A stretch of DNA of 64,000 nucleotides from Erodium maritimum (taxonomy: Eukaryota; Streptophyta; Magnoliopsida; Geraniales; Geraniaceae): NCBI GenBank assembly GCA_963921825.1, contig OY997591.1, forward strand, positions 48,567,825 through 48,631,824, written 5' to 3'. Below are positions 1 through 10,382 of the stretch, piece after piece. The translations under genes were made by a program, and so were the position numbers. Numbering within the stretch: the first letter of the stretch is position 1; each line of letters begins with the position of its first letter. The notes under the pieces are model-generated. The model did not search any database and was not told the origin of the DNA. It saw nothing but the letters and a program-made list of their open reading frames with translations.

Positions 1-326
1 ACTCAAGGGATAATATTGTTTTCATATCCACTTTGACAATTTATTGTTTTCATATTCTCATCTTTTGTTATTGTCTATCAAAAAATCCTAGCTTTTGTTA
101 TTTGGATTGAAACGTCAAATTATTGTCTATCAAAAAATCCGGGCTTTTGTTCTAGTTTCCGCTTCAGTGGTAATAAATTGTGGTTAACGTATGTTTAGTT
201 TAAGTTTCGGTGATGATAAGTTGTGGTTAACGTATATTTAGTTTAAGCTTCGGTAATTTTAACCATGTAAAATAATATGTTTTTCTAATCAAGATGTTAT
301 ATGTGATATTAATTTATTTGAACAAT
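1..326. repeat. AT-rich non-coding stretch with short direct repeats
   Basis: No gene is visible. A 21-bp sequence occurs at 68-88 and again at 120-140. A roughly 42-bp unit containing tgtggttaacgtat is repeated head to tail at 169-210 and 211-253. The stretch runs up to the left target-site duplication of the first LINE. It may be eroded element sequence. Confidence 0.5.
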
Positions 327-341
327 CAGCAACAAACAACC

Positions 342-2292
342 TTCACGTCTTGAATGGCCTCGTGAAGCTGGCACTTTTTTAGAACCTTTCAACACATTCA
401 CAACTGTTGTTAGTCATTACCCCTATCGGTAAGCACAAGATTGGAAATCTCTCCAATGGTGAAGCCGAACCTGCTCCCTATCCCTATTTTCTGTTCTACG
501 CTCATCTCATTGTATGGCGAGTACTGCCTCGTAGTTTCTGGGTCAGATTCCAAGCCTTTGTCTGATAGAGCTCGGATCCCTCGAAAGAAACAGAGGAGGC
601 GTGAACAACAGAAGAAAGGACCTGTAGCCACTGTTAGTACTGGATCTGGGATGCATTGCCCTGGTGATGTCGTTCGAGACACTGTAGCTAACACTGCTTC
701 ACAAGACGTTGTAAACCCCAATTCTGTCGATCCAGTTTCAGGTGAGCGGACGAAGAAGGGGCGCCGGACTCTAGGGGACGAAATTTTCGTCTGCAACTTA
801 CCACCTGATACAAAGGAGGAATGGGTACGTCACGTCTTTGGCACGTTTGGTGAATTATCGTCCGTCTCCGTGCTTCGCCGCCCAAATCGCAAATTAAAGT
901 ATTTTGGGTTTGTTCGGTTCGGATCATCGGAGGCAACATCTTAGGCGATCTCGAGCCTCAATGGCTTCAAGGTGAATGGATTCACTCTATTCGTTGCCCT
1001 AGCTCGGAGTCGAAGAGCTGCTGCACTTGTTACGAGTGCCGGAACAAAACAGAGCATCGGCCAAGGTGAGTCAAACACACCGGTTTCTGGTAAAAAGGAT
1101 GCTCCGATTGTTTTCTCGCGTTTACAGGAGGACAAGGCTGAGAGTGAACACTCGACAGAGGCTCTCCCGAGCGTCAAAGGCGATATCCAGTTCGGGGACG
1201 CGGAACAGAGCACGGAGTCCAGTTCCTGTGAACTCGACGTGACAGTTACCGGAACGCTCAGGACAGCCAAGTTGGGAGCTTTGGAGTCGGGAGTCAGGGT
1301 TTCCGACGTTCCCTCGCCGGAACTTGCACCTGAACAGCTAGATGGCCGGATCGTTTCGCTGCCGCTCCTGGTTCTTCGGGATTCTGTGAATCAATTTGGA
1401 GTCGCAAATCTTGGAGTGACAAATATGGAGCCGCAAATCAAGGACCCAAATTCAAATTTGGTTTCAATCGCGAATCAGGATGATTTGGTTGTTGAATCTT
1501 CTGCGGATGAAGACGCTGTGCTGGAACGTGATTCGCGCAAAGATTTCAGTGAGGTTGGGCTGGCTCTGACTGGGCTGCCTGCTTCAGTTATTCCACTTGG
1601 GCCGGATGTTGAAGCAACCCAACATCATGTGGAACTTGGGTCATTTAAAGGGCCCAATCCGAGAAGCCCTTTTTAGGTCCAATAGCCATTTCATCAAGAC
1701 ATTTTATGGCTGGACAGGTTTGTGTCGGGCCTAACACTAGCCTTATTTCAAAATCAGATGGAAACGCTTCTCCGTGCTCGTTGTCTCCTGTTCCATCAGC
1801 GCCGGCTCAGCAGGTGGTTAATGTCGGGATTGAGGATGCTCAACCTTTGTCGGTATTGCCACCGACTACCTCCCTTTCTTTACATTCAAGTTTCGATCAG
1901 GAATTTCCTGTTTTGTCACCTGAAACAGTAAAGAAAGGTAAAGGGAAAAGAAGGAAGAAACCTCAACAGACCTTTACAGTGACGACCCGTTCACTCCGTA
2001 TGAGTGACAAGGAGATGCTCGACGCTCAGCGTAGACATGAGGCTTGGAGACACTTTATCGATACAGGGACTAGGCTGCAGTTAGAACTTAAGGATGATAT
2101 GGTTTAGTTCTTTGTTATAGGCCGATGTCCCTTTTTCTCTTTGTTTTTTTCGTTTTTTAGGAAGATTCTCTTATCCCTTTGTGGTAGAGTCTCTTTTGAA
2201 GGTTATTTGGGATAGCTTTTTAGCGGTCCTCTCTCTTTTCCCCATCATGGGGTAAAAAGATTTAATAAAATCATCATTTATCAAAAACAAAA
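342..2292 (+). mobile_element. ORF1-only non-LTR retrotransposon (LINE A) with 15-bp TSD
   Basis: The insertion is bracketed by a perfect 15-bp direct repeat, cagcaacaaacaacc, at 327-341 and 2293-2307. It ends in an A-rich 3' tail preceded by ttaataaaatc, as LINEs do. The only coding content is an RRM-type LINE ORF1; endonuclease and reverse transcriptase are absent, and the 3' UTR with its tail begins directly after ORF1. It is therefore a non-autonomous half-LINE that needs another element's RT. It lies just upstream of a truncated copia. Confidence 0.85.
456..2107 (+). pseudogene. LINE ORF1 protein with RRM domain, broken
   Basis: ORF1 proteins of plant L1-like elements bind element RNA. 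Reading from the ATG at 456, an RRM lies at about 775-1010, with RNP2-like IFVCNLPP and RNP1-like KYFGFVRF. An in-frame TAG at 942-944 falls inside the RRM; the same frame continues the fold beyond it (SLNGFKVNGFTLFV) and stays open to 1676. The rest (1706-2107) is in another frame, so there is also a frameshift. The C-terminal part is Ser/Pro-rich and then strongly basic (KGKGKRRKKP), a likely nucleic-acid-binding or nuclear-targeting tail. With one stop and one frameshift it cannot make the full protein. Confidence 0.75.
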
Positions 2293-2325
2293 CAGCAACA
2301 AACAACCATTAGAGGTTGTTGACTA

Positions 2326-3069
2326 TTGGGAGCCAAGCCGTGTGGCTTCCCGATCGAGCAAAACAACAAGTTTGGACTTGCGAATGGGGAGTTTTTGTCG
2401 AACCCTGAATCTTATCGCAGATTGGTAGGTCGACTCATTTATCTAGGAGTGCGTCCGGATTTTGCCTACTCGGTTCATATTTTATCTCATTTTATGTATG
2501 AGCCTAGAATTGAGCATTGCGAGGCGGCTTTGAGGGTCGTTCGTTATTTTAAAGGTACTTTTAGTTAGAGTAACTTGTTACGTGCAAATAGTGATTTGTT
2601 CTTACAGGGTTGGTGTGATTCTGATTAGGCAACATGTCCAGTCACTAGACGTTCTTTGTCTGGATGACTTGTGTTTCTTGGTCAATCTCCTATTTCTTGG
2701 AAGATAAAGAAACAACACACAGTTTCTCGCTCATCTGTAGAGACGAAGTATCGAGCTATGGTTGCAATCATGTGTGAGCTTAAATGGTTGAAAGGGTTGC
2801 TTCTAAGTTCGGGTATGCACCATCCAAAGGCAATTAAACTCTTTTGTAATAGTCAGTCAACCATTCATATGGTGAAAAATCCGGTGTTTCATGAACACAC
2901 CAAACACATTGAGGTTGATTGTCACTTTGTTCCTACCGCTACTCATTTAGCAGATATTCTAACCAAAGCTCTTGGAAAGAAACGATTCGATTTATTGTTT
3001 CACAAGTTGGGCACTTTTAATTCTCATGCTCCAACTTGCGGGAGAGTGTTGAGATATTTTGTGGCTTGA
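2326..3069 (+). pseudogene. copia RT end and RNase H, degraded
   Basis: The first block (2326-2568) reads GAKPCGFPIEQN and YRRLVGRLIYL, the stretch linking RT and RNase H in Ty1/copia polyproteins. After an in-frame stop and a lost segment, 2671-3069 gives RNase H motifs: SWKIKKQHTVSRSSVETKYRA with its active-site acidic residue, LFCNSQSTIHMVKNP, and the C-terminal ATHLADILTKAL. Stops and deletions divide the blocks, so no working enzyme is encoded. Confidence 0.8.
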
Positions 3070-3286
3070 TCACCAAATAACGAATATAGGGAAATGTCTT
3101 GACTTGATTAGCAAGTAACCAATACACGGAAGCTTATGTCTTGTTGTCCAAGTAAGAGATATTAGGAAATTGGGATTTCTTATCTTATACCATATGTTTA
3201 ATGTATTATATAAGTAGATCATATCAATAATACAAACAAGCTTTTTCACCATCAATTTCTTTGTTTTTGTTGTTATTTCTACAACA
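3047..3286 (+). repeat. 3' LTR of copia 1
   Basis: 240-bp LTR directly after a purine tract. It begins tgttgagatatt, ends atttctacaaca, and carries a TATA-like tattatataag near the middle. No partner 5' LTR is present in the window. Confidence 0.7.
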
Positions 3287-3842
3287 AAACTCAAAAACAT
3301 TAAGAAATGGGTACGTTATTAACCTTAATCACTTTCACCTTAACATGTTTTTTTATATGTGAGATGCCGAGATGGGTTTTAGGGTTTTGTGTGAAAATTT
3401 GAATGTAAATTATTCGACAAACAAATGGAGAAAGTAATTGATATTATCTTGTTATTATTTGGTCCATCTACAATCTTGATTGCTGACAAAAATGAGTATT
3501 TGAAGTTTGGAATATTCAGATGCTTGATCAAGTAGGTATTCATGTTGATAATATCCAAATTAGTACAGAAGCCTCAAGTATCATTTATGTGTATTGGCCA
3601 AAAATATCAGTTGTGTGTTTATTTTGTGAATATTGGCCGATGATCTACAGGAATTACAATAACTTTTAGAGATTTGAGGCGTCTCACTGCTTGCTTAAGA
3701 TAGATTCCTACTCCTTGTTTAACAAGGAAAAATATGAATCTGATATTTTTGAAGCCGGAGGTTACAAATGGTCAGCCTTGATTCATCTCATTAAACTACA
3801 ACTTTACTGTTTCATGATGATTTTTTAGGAAAAACATCATTT

Positions 3843-4187
3843 CCTAGCCCAGGTAGAAAGATCATTCGCACATCTTAACCGTGATCCACCTTTTGTGATA
3901 GATCCTAACACAAAGATAGTATTTTGTTACAAATCCTAACATGAAGGTGGTATTTTGTTACAAAAAGTAACATAAAGGTGGTATTTTGTTACAAAAAGTA
4001 ACATAAATGTGGTATTTTGTTACACAAAGTAACATAAAGGTGGTATTTTGTTATGAATCATATCCCCTTTTTCATAATTATTTTACACGTGATTGATACT
4101 TTTTGTTAATGTTTACCTACCACCTTTGTGTTATGATCTGTCATTAAAGGTGGAGTATGTACAAATGACCTTTCCGACTGGGTTAAG
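3843..4187. mobile_element. TIR-bearing MITE in intron 2 of MATH copy 1
   Basis: The ends form imperfect terminal inverted repeats: cctagcccaggtagaaag on the left against the complement of ctttccgactgggttaag on the right, about 21 of 29 positions matching. It encodes nothing and is missing from intron 2 of MATH copy 2. It carries an internal tandem array and a second inverted pair (tccacctttt / accacctttgtg). I could not fix the exact boundaries or the TSD, so the superfamily is open. Confidence 0.55.
3903..4052. repeat. Tandem repeat, about 31-bp unit, 4-5 copies
   Basis: The unit aaagtaacataaaggtggta plus ttttgttac is repeated head to tail with few changes. It is internal to the MITE in intron 2 of MATH copy 1 and explains most of that element's length. 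Confidence 0.8.
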
Positions 4188-4423
4188 AATCGACGTTATC
4201 CTTTTTTTTTAATATAGTTATGTTGGGTTTATAGGAGGTTAGTCTTCTACCCAGATGGAGACACAAAAAGAAATGGAATAGGTTTCATCTCCTTGTACCT
4301 ATCAATAGTAGAGACTGATGATTTGCCTCATGGTTGGGAGGTTAATGTCATCTTCAAGTTGTTCGTGTTGGACCAAACACGAGAAAAGTACTTGACCATT
4401 CAAGGTAAGTATTTGAGTTTTTT

Positions 4424-4780
4424 ATTTTGGGTTAATTACCTTTTGTACCTTTTTTTATTGGTAACATATCTCTTGTACTTTTGCGTTTGTAACGTTAAAT
4501 AACAATCCCTCTGTTTTGCTAACTGTCATTTAGTATCCTTTATGAATCGGTGACATATCATCTAATACCCCTTATGTTGAAGTGTGAGCCCCACATCGAA
4601 AGTGTGTGGATAAATTGACCTATTGATATACATCTTGATGCCTCCACCCATCAGTTCGAGCTTTTGAGTTGGATAGGGCTTTAACACCATATGTATTGAT
4701 AACAGAACATTTAATAGCCCTTATGAATTGGTCACGTATCATCAAAATGACGTAAACTTAACCAAAATTATGTTCAAAGG
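4424..4780. repeat. Repeat-derived stretch replacing exon 4 of MATH copy 1
   Basis: A stretch beginning gggttaattacc lies where intron 3 and exon 4 should be. It carries the phrase cctttatgaatcggt near 4538 and again as cccttatgaattggt near 4719, on either side of a solo LTR. It looks like a MITE or other low-copy repeat. No coding sequence is visible. Confidence 0.4.
4575..4686 (+). mobile_element. 112-bp TRIM-like solo LTR
   Basis: The sequence starts tgttgaagtgtgag and ends gggctttaaca (TG...CA) and is flanked by ccTta / ccAta, a 5-bp site with one mismatch. Size and ends fit a solo LTR of a terminal-repeat retrotransposon in miniature. The TRIM assignment is inference from size and form only. 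Confidence 0.6.
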
Positions 4781-4792
4781 GTTACCAATACA

Positions 4793-6134
4793 GTCTTCCT
4801 CATGTCCCTCTACAAAGCCCCTTCATCGGTGATCAAAAAACTGGAAGCAATTGAGAGATCCTTCCTTTGGGGCGCAAAACCAAATAGGAAACCCTTCCCG
4901 AAAGTTAACTGGAATCAGGTTCAAAAGCCGAAATCTCATGGAGGGCTTTCGATCCGCAGCCTCTCGGACTTCAATCTGGCTTTGCTCTCTAAATGGCTCT
5001 GGCGTTTCGCTGCTGAGGAAAACGCCCTTTGGAAGAAAGTTCTTTGCTCCATCTACAACTGGCCTTCCAATGCTTGGGATCTATCACTCATGTTCTCCTC
5101 CCATTGTTTAAGCAATGTAAGTAACATCCTTAGCTTGTTCGAGGACGTTAGAATAGCTAGCCTCTTCGGGCCAGACGGAATTAGATGGGAGCTGGGCTCG
5201 GGCTCATCCATCTCCTTCTGGTCGGACTGTTGGGCCAGCACCGAGCTCTTCTCCTCTCTCTATCCACGTCTATTTCTTTTAGCTGAAGACAAATCTACTA
5301 GGGTCATTGATTACTGGACTGGTTCAAGTTGGTCGCCAATCCTCAGGCGCAACCTCTTGGTTTATGAATCTGACCTCTTGGCGCTTATATTGCAACATCT
5401 CTCCCTGTTCGAGCCCTCCCAAGCTCCTGACAGTATCAGATGGGTACATAATTCCAAAGTTTTCTCGGTCAAGGAAGTTTATAATCAAATCAGAAAAAAC
5501 GCGATTGGTTCCAAACTGGAATGGTGCTCAATCCTATGGCGAGCCAAACTTCCCCCAAAAATCTCCTTGTTCGGCTGGCTTGTAGCCCTGGAAGTCGTCC
5601 CGACCAAATCATTCCTAGAAGATAGAGGTATCCCGATCCCCTTATCAGCAGCCCTTTGCTGTTTTTGCAAGCGCGCTTTTGAGGACATCTCTCACCTGCT
5701 TCTAACTTGTCCTCGTGCTGCTTCTGTTTGGTACTCGATTTTTAGTTGGTGGGGCTTAAGTGGTTGTATCCCCAAGTCCCCATCGGATCTTATCTATCAC
5801 TGGCAGGGGTTGGCCCCCCGGGGTGTTGCGGGTTTATACTGGAAAAAGCTCCTCTTCATTGGTTTTTGGCACATCTGGCTATCCCGTAACTCAGCCATTT
5901 TCTCAGACTTGTTGGAGCCTCCGGAGACAATCACCCTTAGAATCAAGCTCTTCAGCTTTTCTTTGCTCTCTCTCAACCCTCCCAACAGAAGATTTGAAGA
6001 CCTAGAGCTCTGGAAAAGTTTTCCTCTGTTCTACCTTAGCTAATCTCTCTCTTTGTGGCCTTTTAAATCTTTGGCTTTGTATCCTCTTTCTTTTATCAAT
6101 AAAATCGTTTTTTTTTGCGGATCAAAAAAAAAGC
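4793..6134 (+). mobile_element. 5'-truncated LINE (LINE D) with 12-bp TSD
   Basis: Flanked by gttaccaataca at 4781-4792 and 6135-6146. It ends caataaaatcg, a T-run, gcggatc and nine A's. Only the last third of ORF2 is present, as expected from incomplete target-primed reverse transcription. It sits inside MATH copy 1 between exons 3 and 5. Its 3' end closely resembles that of the ORF1-only LINE B. Confidence 0.85.
4802..6043 (+). CDS. C-terminal part of LINE ORF2 (post-RT thumb and zf-RVT region)
   Basis: A 413-residue open frame with no internal stop. The N-terminal part (SVIKKLEAIERSFLWG, then GGLSIRSLSDFNLALLSKW) is the conserved stretch after the RT palm in plant L1 elements. Around residues 235-320 lies the zf-RVT zinc-binding region, with ILWRAKLPPKISLFGWL and a cysteine/histidine cluster (CCFC, then HLLLTC). 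The catalytic RT palm and endonuclease were lost by 5' truncation, so the fragment has no enzymatic function. That the frame is still open suggests a fairly recent insertion. Confidence 0.8.
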   Translation: MSLYKAPSSVIKKLEAIERSFLWGAKPNRKPFPKVNWNQVQKPKSHGGLSIRSLSDFNLALLSKWLWRFAAEENALWKKVLCSIYNWPSNAWDLSLMFSSHCLSNVSNILSLFEDVRIASLFGPDGIRWELGSGSSISFWSDCWASTELFSSLYPRLFLLAEDKSTRVIDYWTGSSWSPILRRNLLVYESDLLALILQHLSLFEPSQAPDSIRWVHNSKVFSVKEVYNQIRKNAIGSKLEWCSILWRAKLPPKISLFGWLVALEVVPTKSFLEDRGIPIPLSAALCCFCKRAFEDISHLLLTCPRAASVWYSIFSWWGLSGCIPKSPSDLIYHWQGLAPRGVAGLYWKKLLFIGFWHIWLSRNSAIFSDLLEPPETITLRIKLFSFSLLSLNPPNRRFEDLELWKSFPLFYLS

Positions 6135-6611
6135 GTTACCAATACATCAGCCTCATTTCAATTCCTCCTGGATATACAAAGATTATTATTGTTTGCTGCT
6201 CTTTCTGTTTATATATAGGAAGTTACTAGTTTATCCAAAGAGAGATAATGGCAATCTATCTCTTTACCTTAATGAAGTTGATGTTCAAGAGAAACGGGAG
6301 GTGTATACTGATTTTAAGCTACGCATACATGACCAGGTTTCCGGAGAACACCATGAGAAGACATTCAGTAAGCTACATTTATATAAGTTTATACTTACAC
6401 ACAGTCCCTGTTTTTGTTTAATGGTCTGTAATTTAAAGGTTTGGCCAAACTTTTGTCAGGTCATTTGTTTACTTCCAGAGAAGTTGATTGGGGATTAGAA
6501 AATTTCATCTTGCACCAGGAACTCCATGACTCTTCCAAGGGCTTTGTACGGAAGGATTCAGTAATTGTTGGTGTAGAGTTCCTTGAAATTAACATTAACT
6601 TTGTTTATACT

Positions 6612-8714
6612 AAAATGAGATCGTTCCAAGTTTCAACAACATATTACTGTATCTTAGCATTGTTGTGATGGCCAAACCTCCCGACCCCTCTCCTCCCCAA
6701 CATCCTCCAGCCCCCCAAACCCCTTCCTCCTGCGTCTTCGTCTGCAACATCCCGGCAGATCTCACCCAAGACCAGCTCTTCACCCTCTTTTCCCCTTATG
6801 GCCAAGTCAATAGAGCCCATCTGCCCTCCAAACTCACCTCTTTCGGAAAGCGCTTCGGCTTCATCTTCTTCCCGAATTGCATAGTCGCCTCTGCAGCCGT
6901 CTCGGCATTGCACCGGGCGCTGGTGGGCTCTGAAAGACTCATCGTCGACTTTGCTAGAGGTTCCTCCCATATCTCTACTCGAGGTCCGTCGCTTGCCTCC
7001 TCTGCTTCTCCTGCCCCTCGCCCCTCTTTCAAGGAGGTCGTCACCGGTCTGATTTCGTCAGCCTCTTGCCCCTCAAACGCTCATGTCCCTCCCACCTGCG
7101 CTGGTTCCCCCAATCCCCTTTGGGCCGAATTGCTCTCTCGAAGCGTCATTGGAATCTCTTCCCCTGACTGGTCTGCTTCTTCAATCCAAGCATAGCTTCC
7201 CCTGCCTCTCGGCTCTAGCCTGCAGTTAATCGAACTGGGTGTGGGTGTTTTCCTCATCTCCTACCCAGATGCTTTGTCCTGCTCCAACTCTAAGATTGGT
7301 AACTGGGTTGAACTTAGGAGCTGCTTTTTCAATTTCTTCTCTGCGGTGAACTCGATCTCTGGTGGAGGTCGTTTTCGCTGGATCTCGATTGCCGGAATCC
7401 CACTCTCTGGTTGGTCTGAAGCCTCTATCCTCTGCATTGCAGCTTCTGTTGGAATTCCGGTCGCTGTTCACCCTTGTTCGACCTCGTTTCTGTGTTTGGA
7501 TTCGGCTTTCGCCCTCATCCACTCTCCATCTCTAGATCCGGTTAATGGCTCGGCAAAGCTGGAGATAGAGGGCTCTCATTACCTGACTCGGTTCGTTGAA
7601 ATTGAATTGCACCTTGTCCCTCCGTTTCCTTCTTCTCCGTTGGCCGATAAGACCGCCCCAGTTGCTGATTTCTCCAAGCTTCAGGTGGTCCAATCTCCTC
7701 GACCGGCTTCTGAAGCACCTCTTCTCGAGGTTCATATGGAGGACATTGGAAAGTCTTGCCTTTCGGACCCTTCCTTGTCTCGAGGCACGACCCTCCCTTC
7801 ATCGGCGCGCCATTGTCGTAGCTCCTCTAGGGATTTTGGGGCTTGGAAAGGTCCGGATCTGGAAGGAGTGGTTGCTGGGAGGTCTGAAAGCTACCCTGGA
7901 TCTCGGTCTTCTCTGGTCGCCGGCAACGGTGCCCTGAATCAGAGTGTTAGAGGTCCTCATTCTCTCGAGGACGGTGAATTCGTGCGCGAGGAAGTTGAGG
8001 TGGAGGGAGTCCTGCCCAATGCAATTTGTCACGAATCTTCGCTCCCGTCCGGCGAGGCCGCTGTTCTCCGGCATCGGAATCTCGGTCAGATATCCTCGAC
8101 TTCTCCGCTGCGTGTTCCCAAGTCTCCCAACTCTGCTCCCCACGCGTTCGCTTCTCTCAAGACCACGCCGCCTGTTCTGCTTCCCGAGACATCGTCTCCT
8201 CTTCCTTTGACTCAATTAAAGGTTCTTGGGCTTGGGCCTCAGGTTGAGGCTTTTCTGCTCGCGGGCCTGCAAGATGGCTCTTTGGATTTCAGGCCTCAGG
8301 TCCAGCCCAGTTCGCCTACAAGTTCTACTGAAGCCTGTTCGCCAGGCCCAAGTCCGATCGACTCTCCATCGGCTTTCTTGGCTGCCAAGAAGGCTCCCCA
8401 GCCCTTCTCTGATTTTATTGCTGATCTCCACTCTCCTGCGGCGGTTTCTGGCATCCGCCCTCGGGCCAAACGCAGGAATAAACGAGTTCGGCATGGTCGC
8501 TCTAAGTTCTCAAAAGCTCTCAACAACGTCAGTCCCTCCCGCTCCCTCCGAAAGAAATCTGATGTTAAGCGTGTCTGGACTCTTCAATCTGATTAAAGAC
8601 TTTAGCTAGTCTCTTCAGCTCTCTTTCTATTTCTTTCTTCTTCCCTCTTTGTACTACTCTACTGGAGTTTTGCTTGGGTTGAATAAAATTGTTATTTTTG
8701 CTGATCAAAAAAAA
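6612..8714 (+). mobile_element. ORF1-only LINE (LINE B) inserted at the stop codon of MATH copy 1
   Basis: The flanking target site is aactttgtttatact (6597-6611) on the left and aactttgtttagact (8715-8729) on the right, 14 of 15 matching. The right copy carries the TAG stop of the MATH gene. The element has a short leader, one long ORF1, and a 3' end gaataaaattg...gctgatc followed by A's. Endonuclease and RT are absent. The 3' end matches that of LINE D, which encodes RT, suggesting that B could be mobilised in trans. Confidence 0.88.
6668..8596 (+). pseudogene. LINE ORF1 protein: RRM plus DUF4283-like region, one internal stop
   Basis: The frame opens at the ATG at 6668. An RRM covers residues about 20-100 (CVFVCNIPADLTQDQLF as RNP2 side, RFGFIFFPN as RNP1). 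A TAG at 7193-7195 interrupts it, but the same frame continues to 8596. After the stop, FRWISIAGIPLSGWSE matches the DUF4283-type core common in plant LINE ORF1 proteins. A Ser/Pro-rich linker follows, and the C-terminus is basic (RPRAKRRNKRVRHGRSK). With a single stop in about 643 codons the ORF is nearly intact. Such proteins coat LINE RNA; no catalytic domain is present. Confidence 0.78.
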
Positions 8715-8788
8715 AACTTTGTTTAGACTATTACAGCTATGTAAAATGGGTCTGGTCTTGCACACGAGAGAAGCTATTTTCTTAAGTC

Positions 8789-10200
8789 TTTTTTTTCATC
8801 GGAAAAGCATGTTGAGAATTTATAAATCCTCTTTTGAGGTGAAAAAAGATTACAAGATTCAGTTATAGACCTTCAAAAGAATCTCCAAGACAATCAAAGT
8901 CAACTTAAAAAAAACAATAAGACCACAACCAATATTACAACCAGAATACAACCATAAAGCAAACAAACACAACTAAGAAAACAACCCAAGAACCCCAAAA
9001 TCAAAAGCAACCAATATAACTAAAGGGGATACAACCTAGATGAACAAAACAGCACCATGAAGCCTAGAAAATCTTGATAACATAGGTTTAGCTATCCGGA
9101 TTTGACCACCATTAAGCACAGAAGGGGAAACACCAGAAAACCAGGTCGATCAAACAGACAAATCCATTACCTGAAGGGGCATAACTACTCCATGCTCAAT
9201 AGATTGACATCCCTCAAAAGAAGGATGGTAGGAGCTATTTGCCGACGGGCAGCACCGCAACGACTGAGGGAACCCAAAGGCCAAATAAATACAAAATGAT
9301 GACTTCTAAACAGGGCTAACGATGCACTAAGAAATCGTCGGCGGCCAACCCCTTAACCGATGAGCTCGATCCACACCGTGGTCCAGAAAAAACGAAATCT
9401 ATTAGAATGAAGAAGTAGGAAATAGGAGGGAGGAGTTTAGCCTAACAAGAAGAGGGAGAAGAGAAAACCTTCAAAGTATACTACCATTCAAAAACCCCAA
9501 GACTGGGCACGTACCAGGTCTTTCTCACGTTCTGGCCAACCCCGAGAAACGCCTAAAGAGAGGACTCTGGAATTTCATCCTGGCACAAGGAAGACTTAAA
9601 TGGTTGTCTGATCTGATCTCCACAACACGAACAACATGCAAAGAGGCCAAGCTGTAGCGCGGTTAGAGGAGAAGGCCCTAAGATCGACGGAGAACAGGGG
9701 CTAAAGATCTGGCCTTTATTGGACCAAACCGAAGGAGAGAAGGCATAGAAGCGACCTACCAGGCGAGCAGAGTGGAGCCCTGAATCGAACCGCAAAGATA
9801 AACGCTTTGAGGGAAAAGAATAATCTCCCACGCCGGATCTGAGGAGGCTCTGCCGATAGAGAAGGAAGTTGATGTCTGCGTTCACCAGAGAGGAGCAAAG
9901 CTGAGGGAGAGTAGAAGGGGGCGCTTCGCCTTCACCACCATGAACAGAGAATAAACCGACCCAAATCCGCTTCGATCCACACCAATACGGTGGAGAAGGA
10001 AGTCTCATGGCCGAAACTTTGAGGGGAACTATTGTCGGAGGCGAGAGCACGTCGCCGAGGGACGAAAGGAGAGGTGAAAGAGAAGGGAGAAGAGGAGGAG
10101 AGGGCTTCGCCAATTTACAGCTATGGCTATAGCCACAGCTGTAACCGGCGAAGCCAAGTGAAAGGAGCGGCGGAGAGACAAGGGAAGGCATGAATTTTAG
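8789..10200 (-). mobile_element. Probable non-autonomous retroposon, minus strand
   Basis: On the plus strand it starts with a T-run (8789-8796), i.e. a poly(A) tail on the minus strand preceded by a LINE-like terminus (gcttttccgatg). A short hairpin, cctcttttgagg, lies near this end. The minus strand holds a 212-codon open frame (10191-9553), Ser/Pro/Leu-rich with no domain I recognise. I found no convincing target-site duplication, so boundaries and class are tentative. Confidence 0.45.
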
Positions 10201-10382
10201 AGAGAAGTCGGACCTTCTCCCCTTTCCATTTATTTTCCTAATTATTTAACTGTCTCAAGTTGAATCTCTTTAACACTTGAATTCATATTGAATTCAGTCC
10301 AAATACTTCGAATTTAAATTTAGGTAGCTTACTATTGTGGAAATTTTTTATTTGTAAATTAGTATATTTAAATGTGTTTTTT

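Larger units (their letters stand above)
2308..3286 (+). mobile_element. 5'-truncated Ty1/copia element (copia 1) with 3' LTR
   Basis: This is the 3' end of a copia element: end of reverse transcriptase, RNase H, a purine-rich tract (cttgcgggagag, 3035-3046) and a 3' LTR at 3047-3286 that starts TGTTG and ends CAACA. Everything 5' of the late RT region is missing. The LTR ends next to the remains of the 5' UTR of MATH copy 1, so this element was inserted at the 5' end of that gene. Confidence 0.8.
3287..8726 (+). pseudogene. MATH-domain protein gene, copy 1 (pseudogene)
   Basis: Compared with the intact copy at 51992-53504, these parts survive: 5' UTR remnant fused to the end of exon 1 (about 3290-3307), exon 2 (3651-3770), exon 3 (4235-4404), exon 5 (6219-6367) and exon 6 (from 6460). 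Exon 6 reaches its stop codon only in the duplicated target site at 8715-8726. Recognisable residues include GWEVNV and FKLFVLDQTREKYLTIQ (MATH domain 1), then KLLVYPKRD and ELHDSSKGF (MATH domain 2). Most of exon 1 is deleted, exon 2 is one base short (frameshift) and exon 4 is absent. The gene is interrupted by a MITE (intron 2), a solo LTR and LINE D (between exons 3 and 5) and LINE B (at the stop codon). It is certainly dead. Confidence 0.85.

Noticed and set aside
9553..10191. A 212-codon minus-strand frame as a possible gene
   Set aside because: Low-complexity Ser/Pro/Leu composition, no known motif, and a poly(T)/LINE-like end next to it. Treated as part of a retroposon-like unit.
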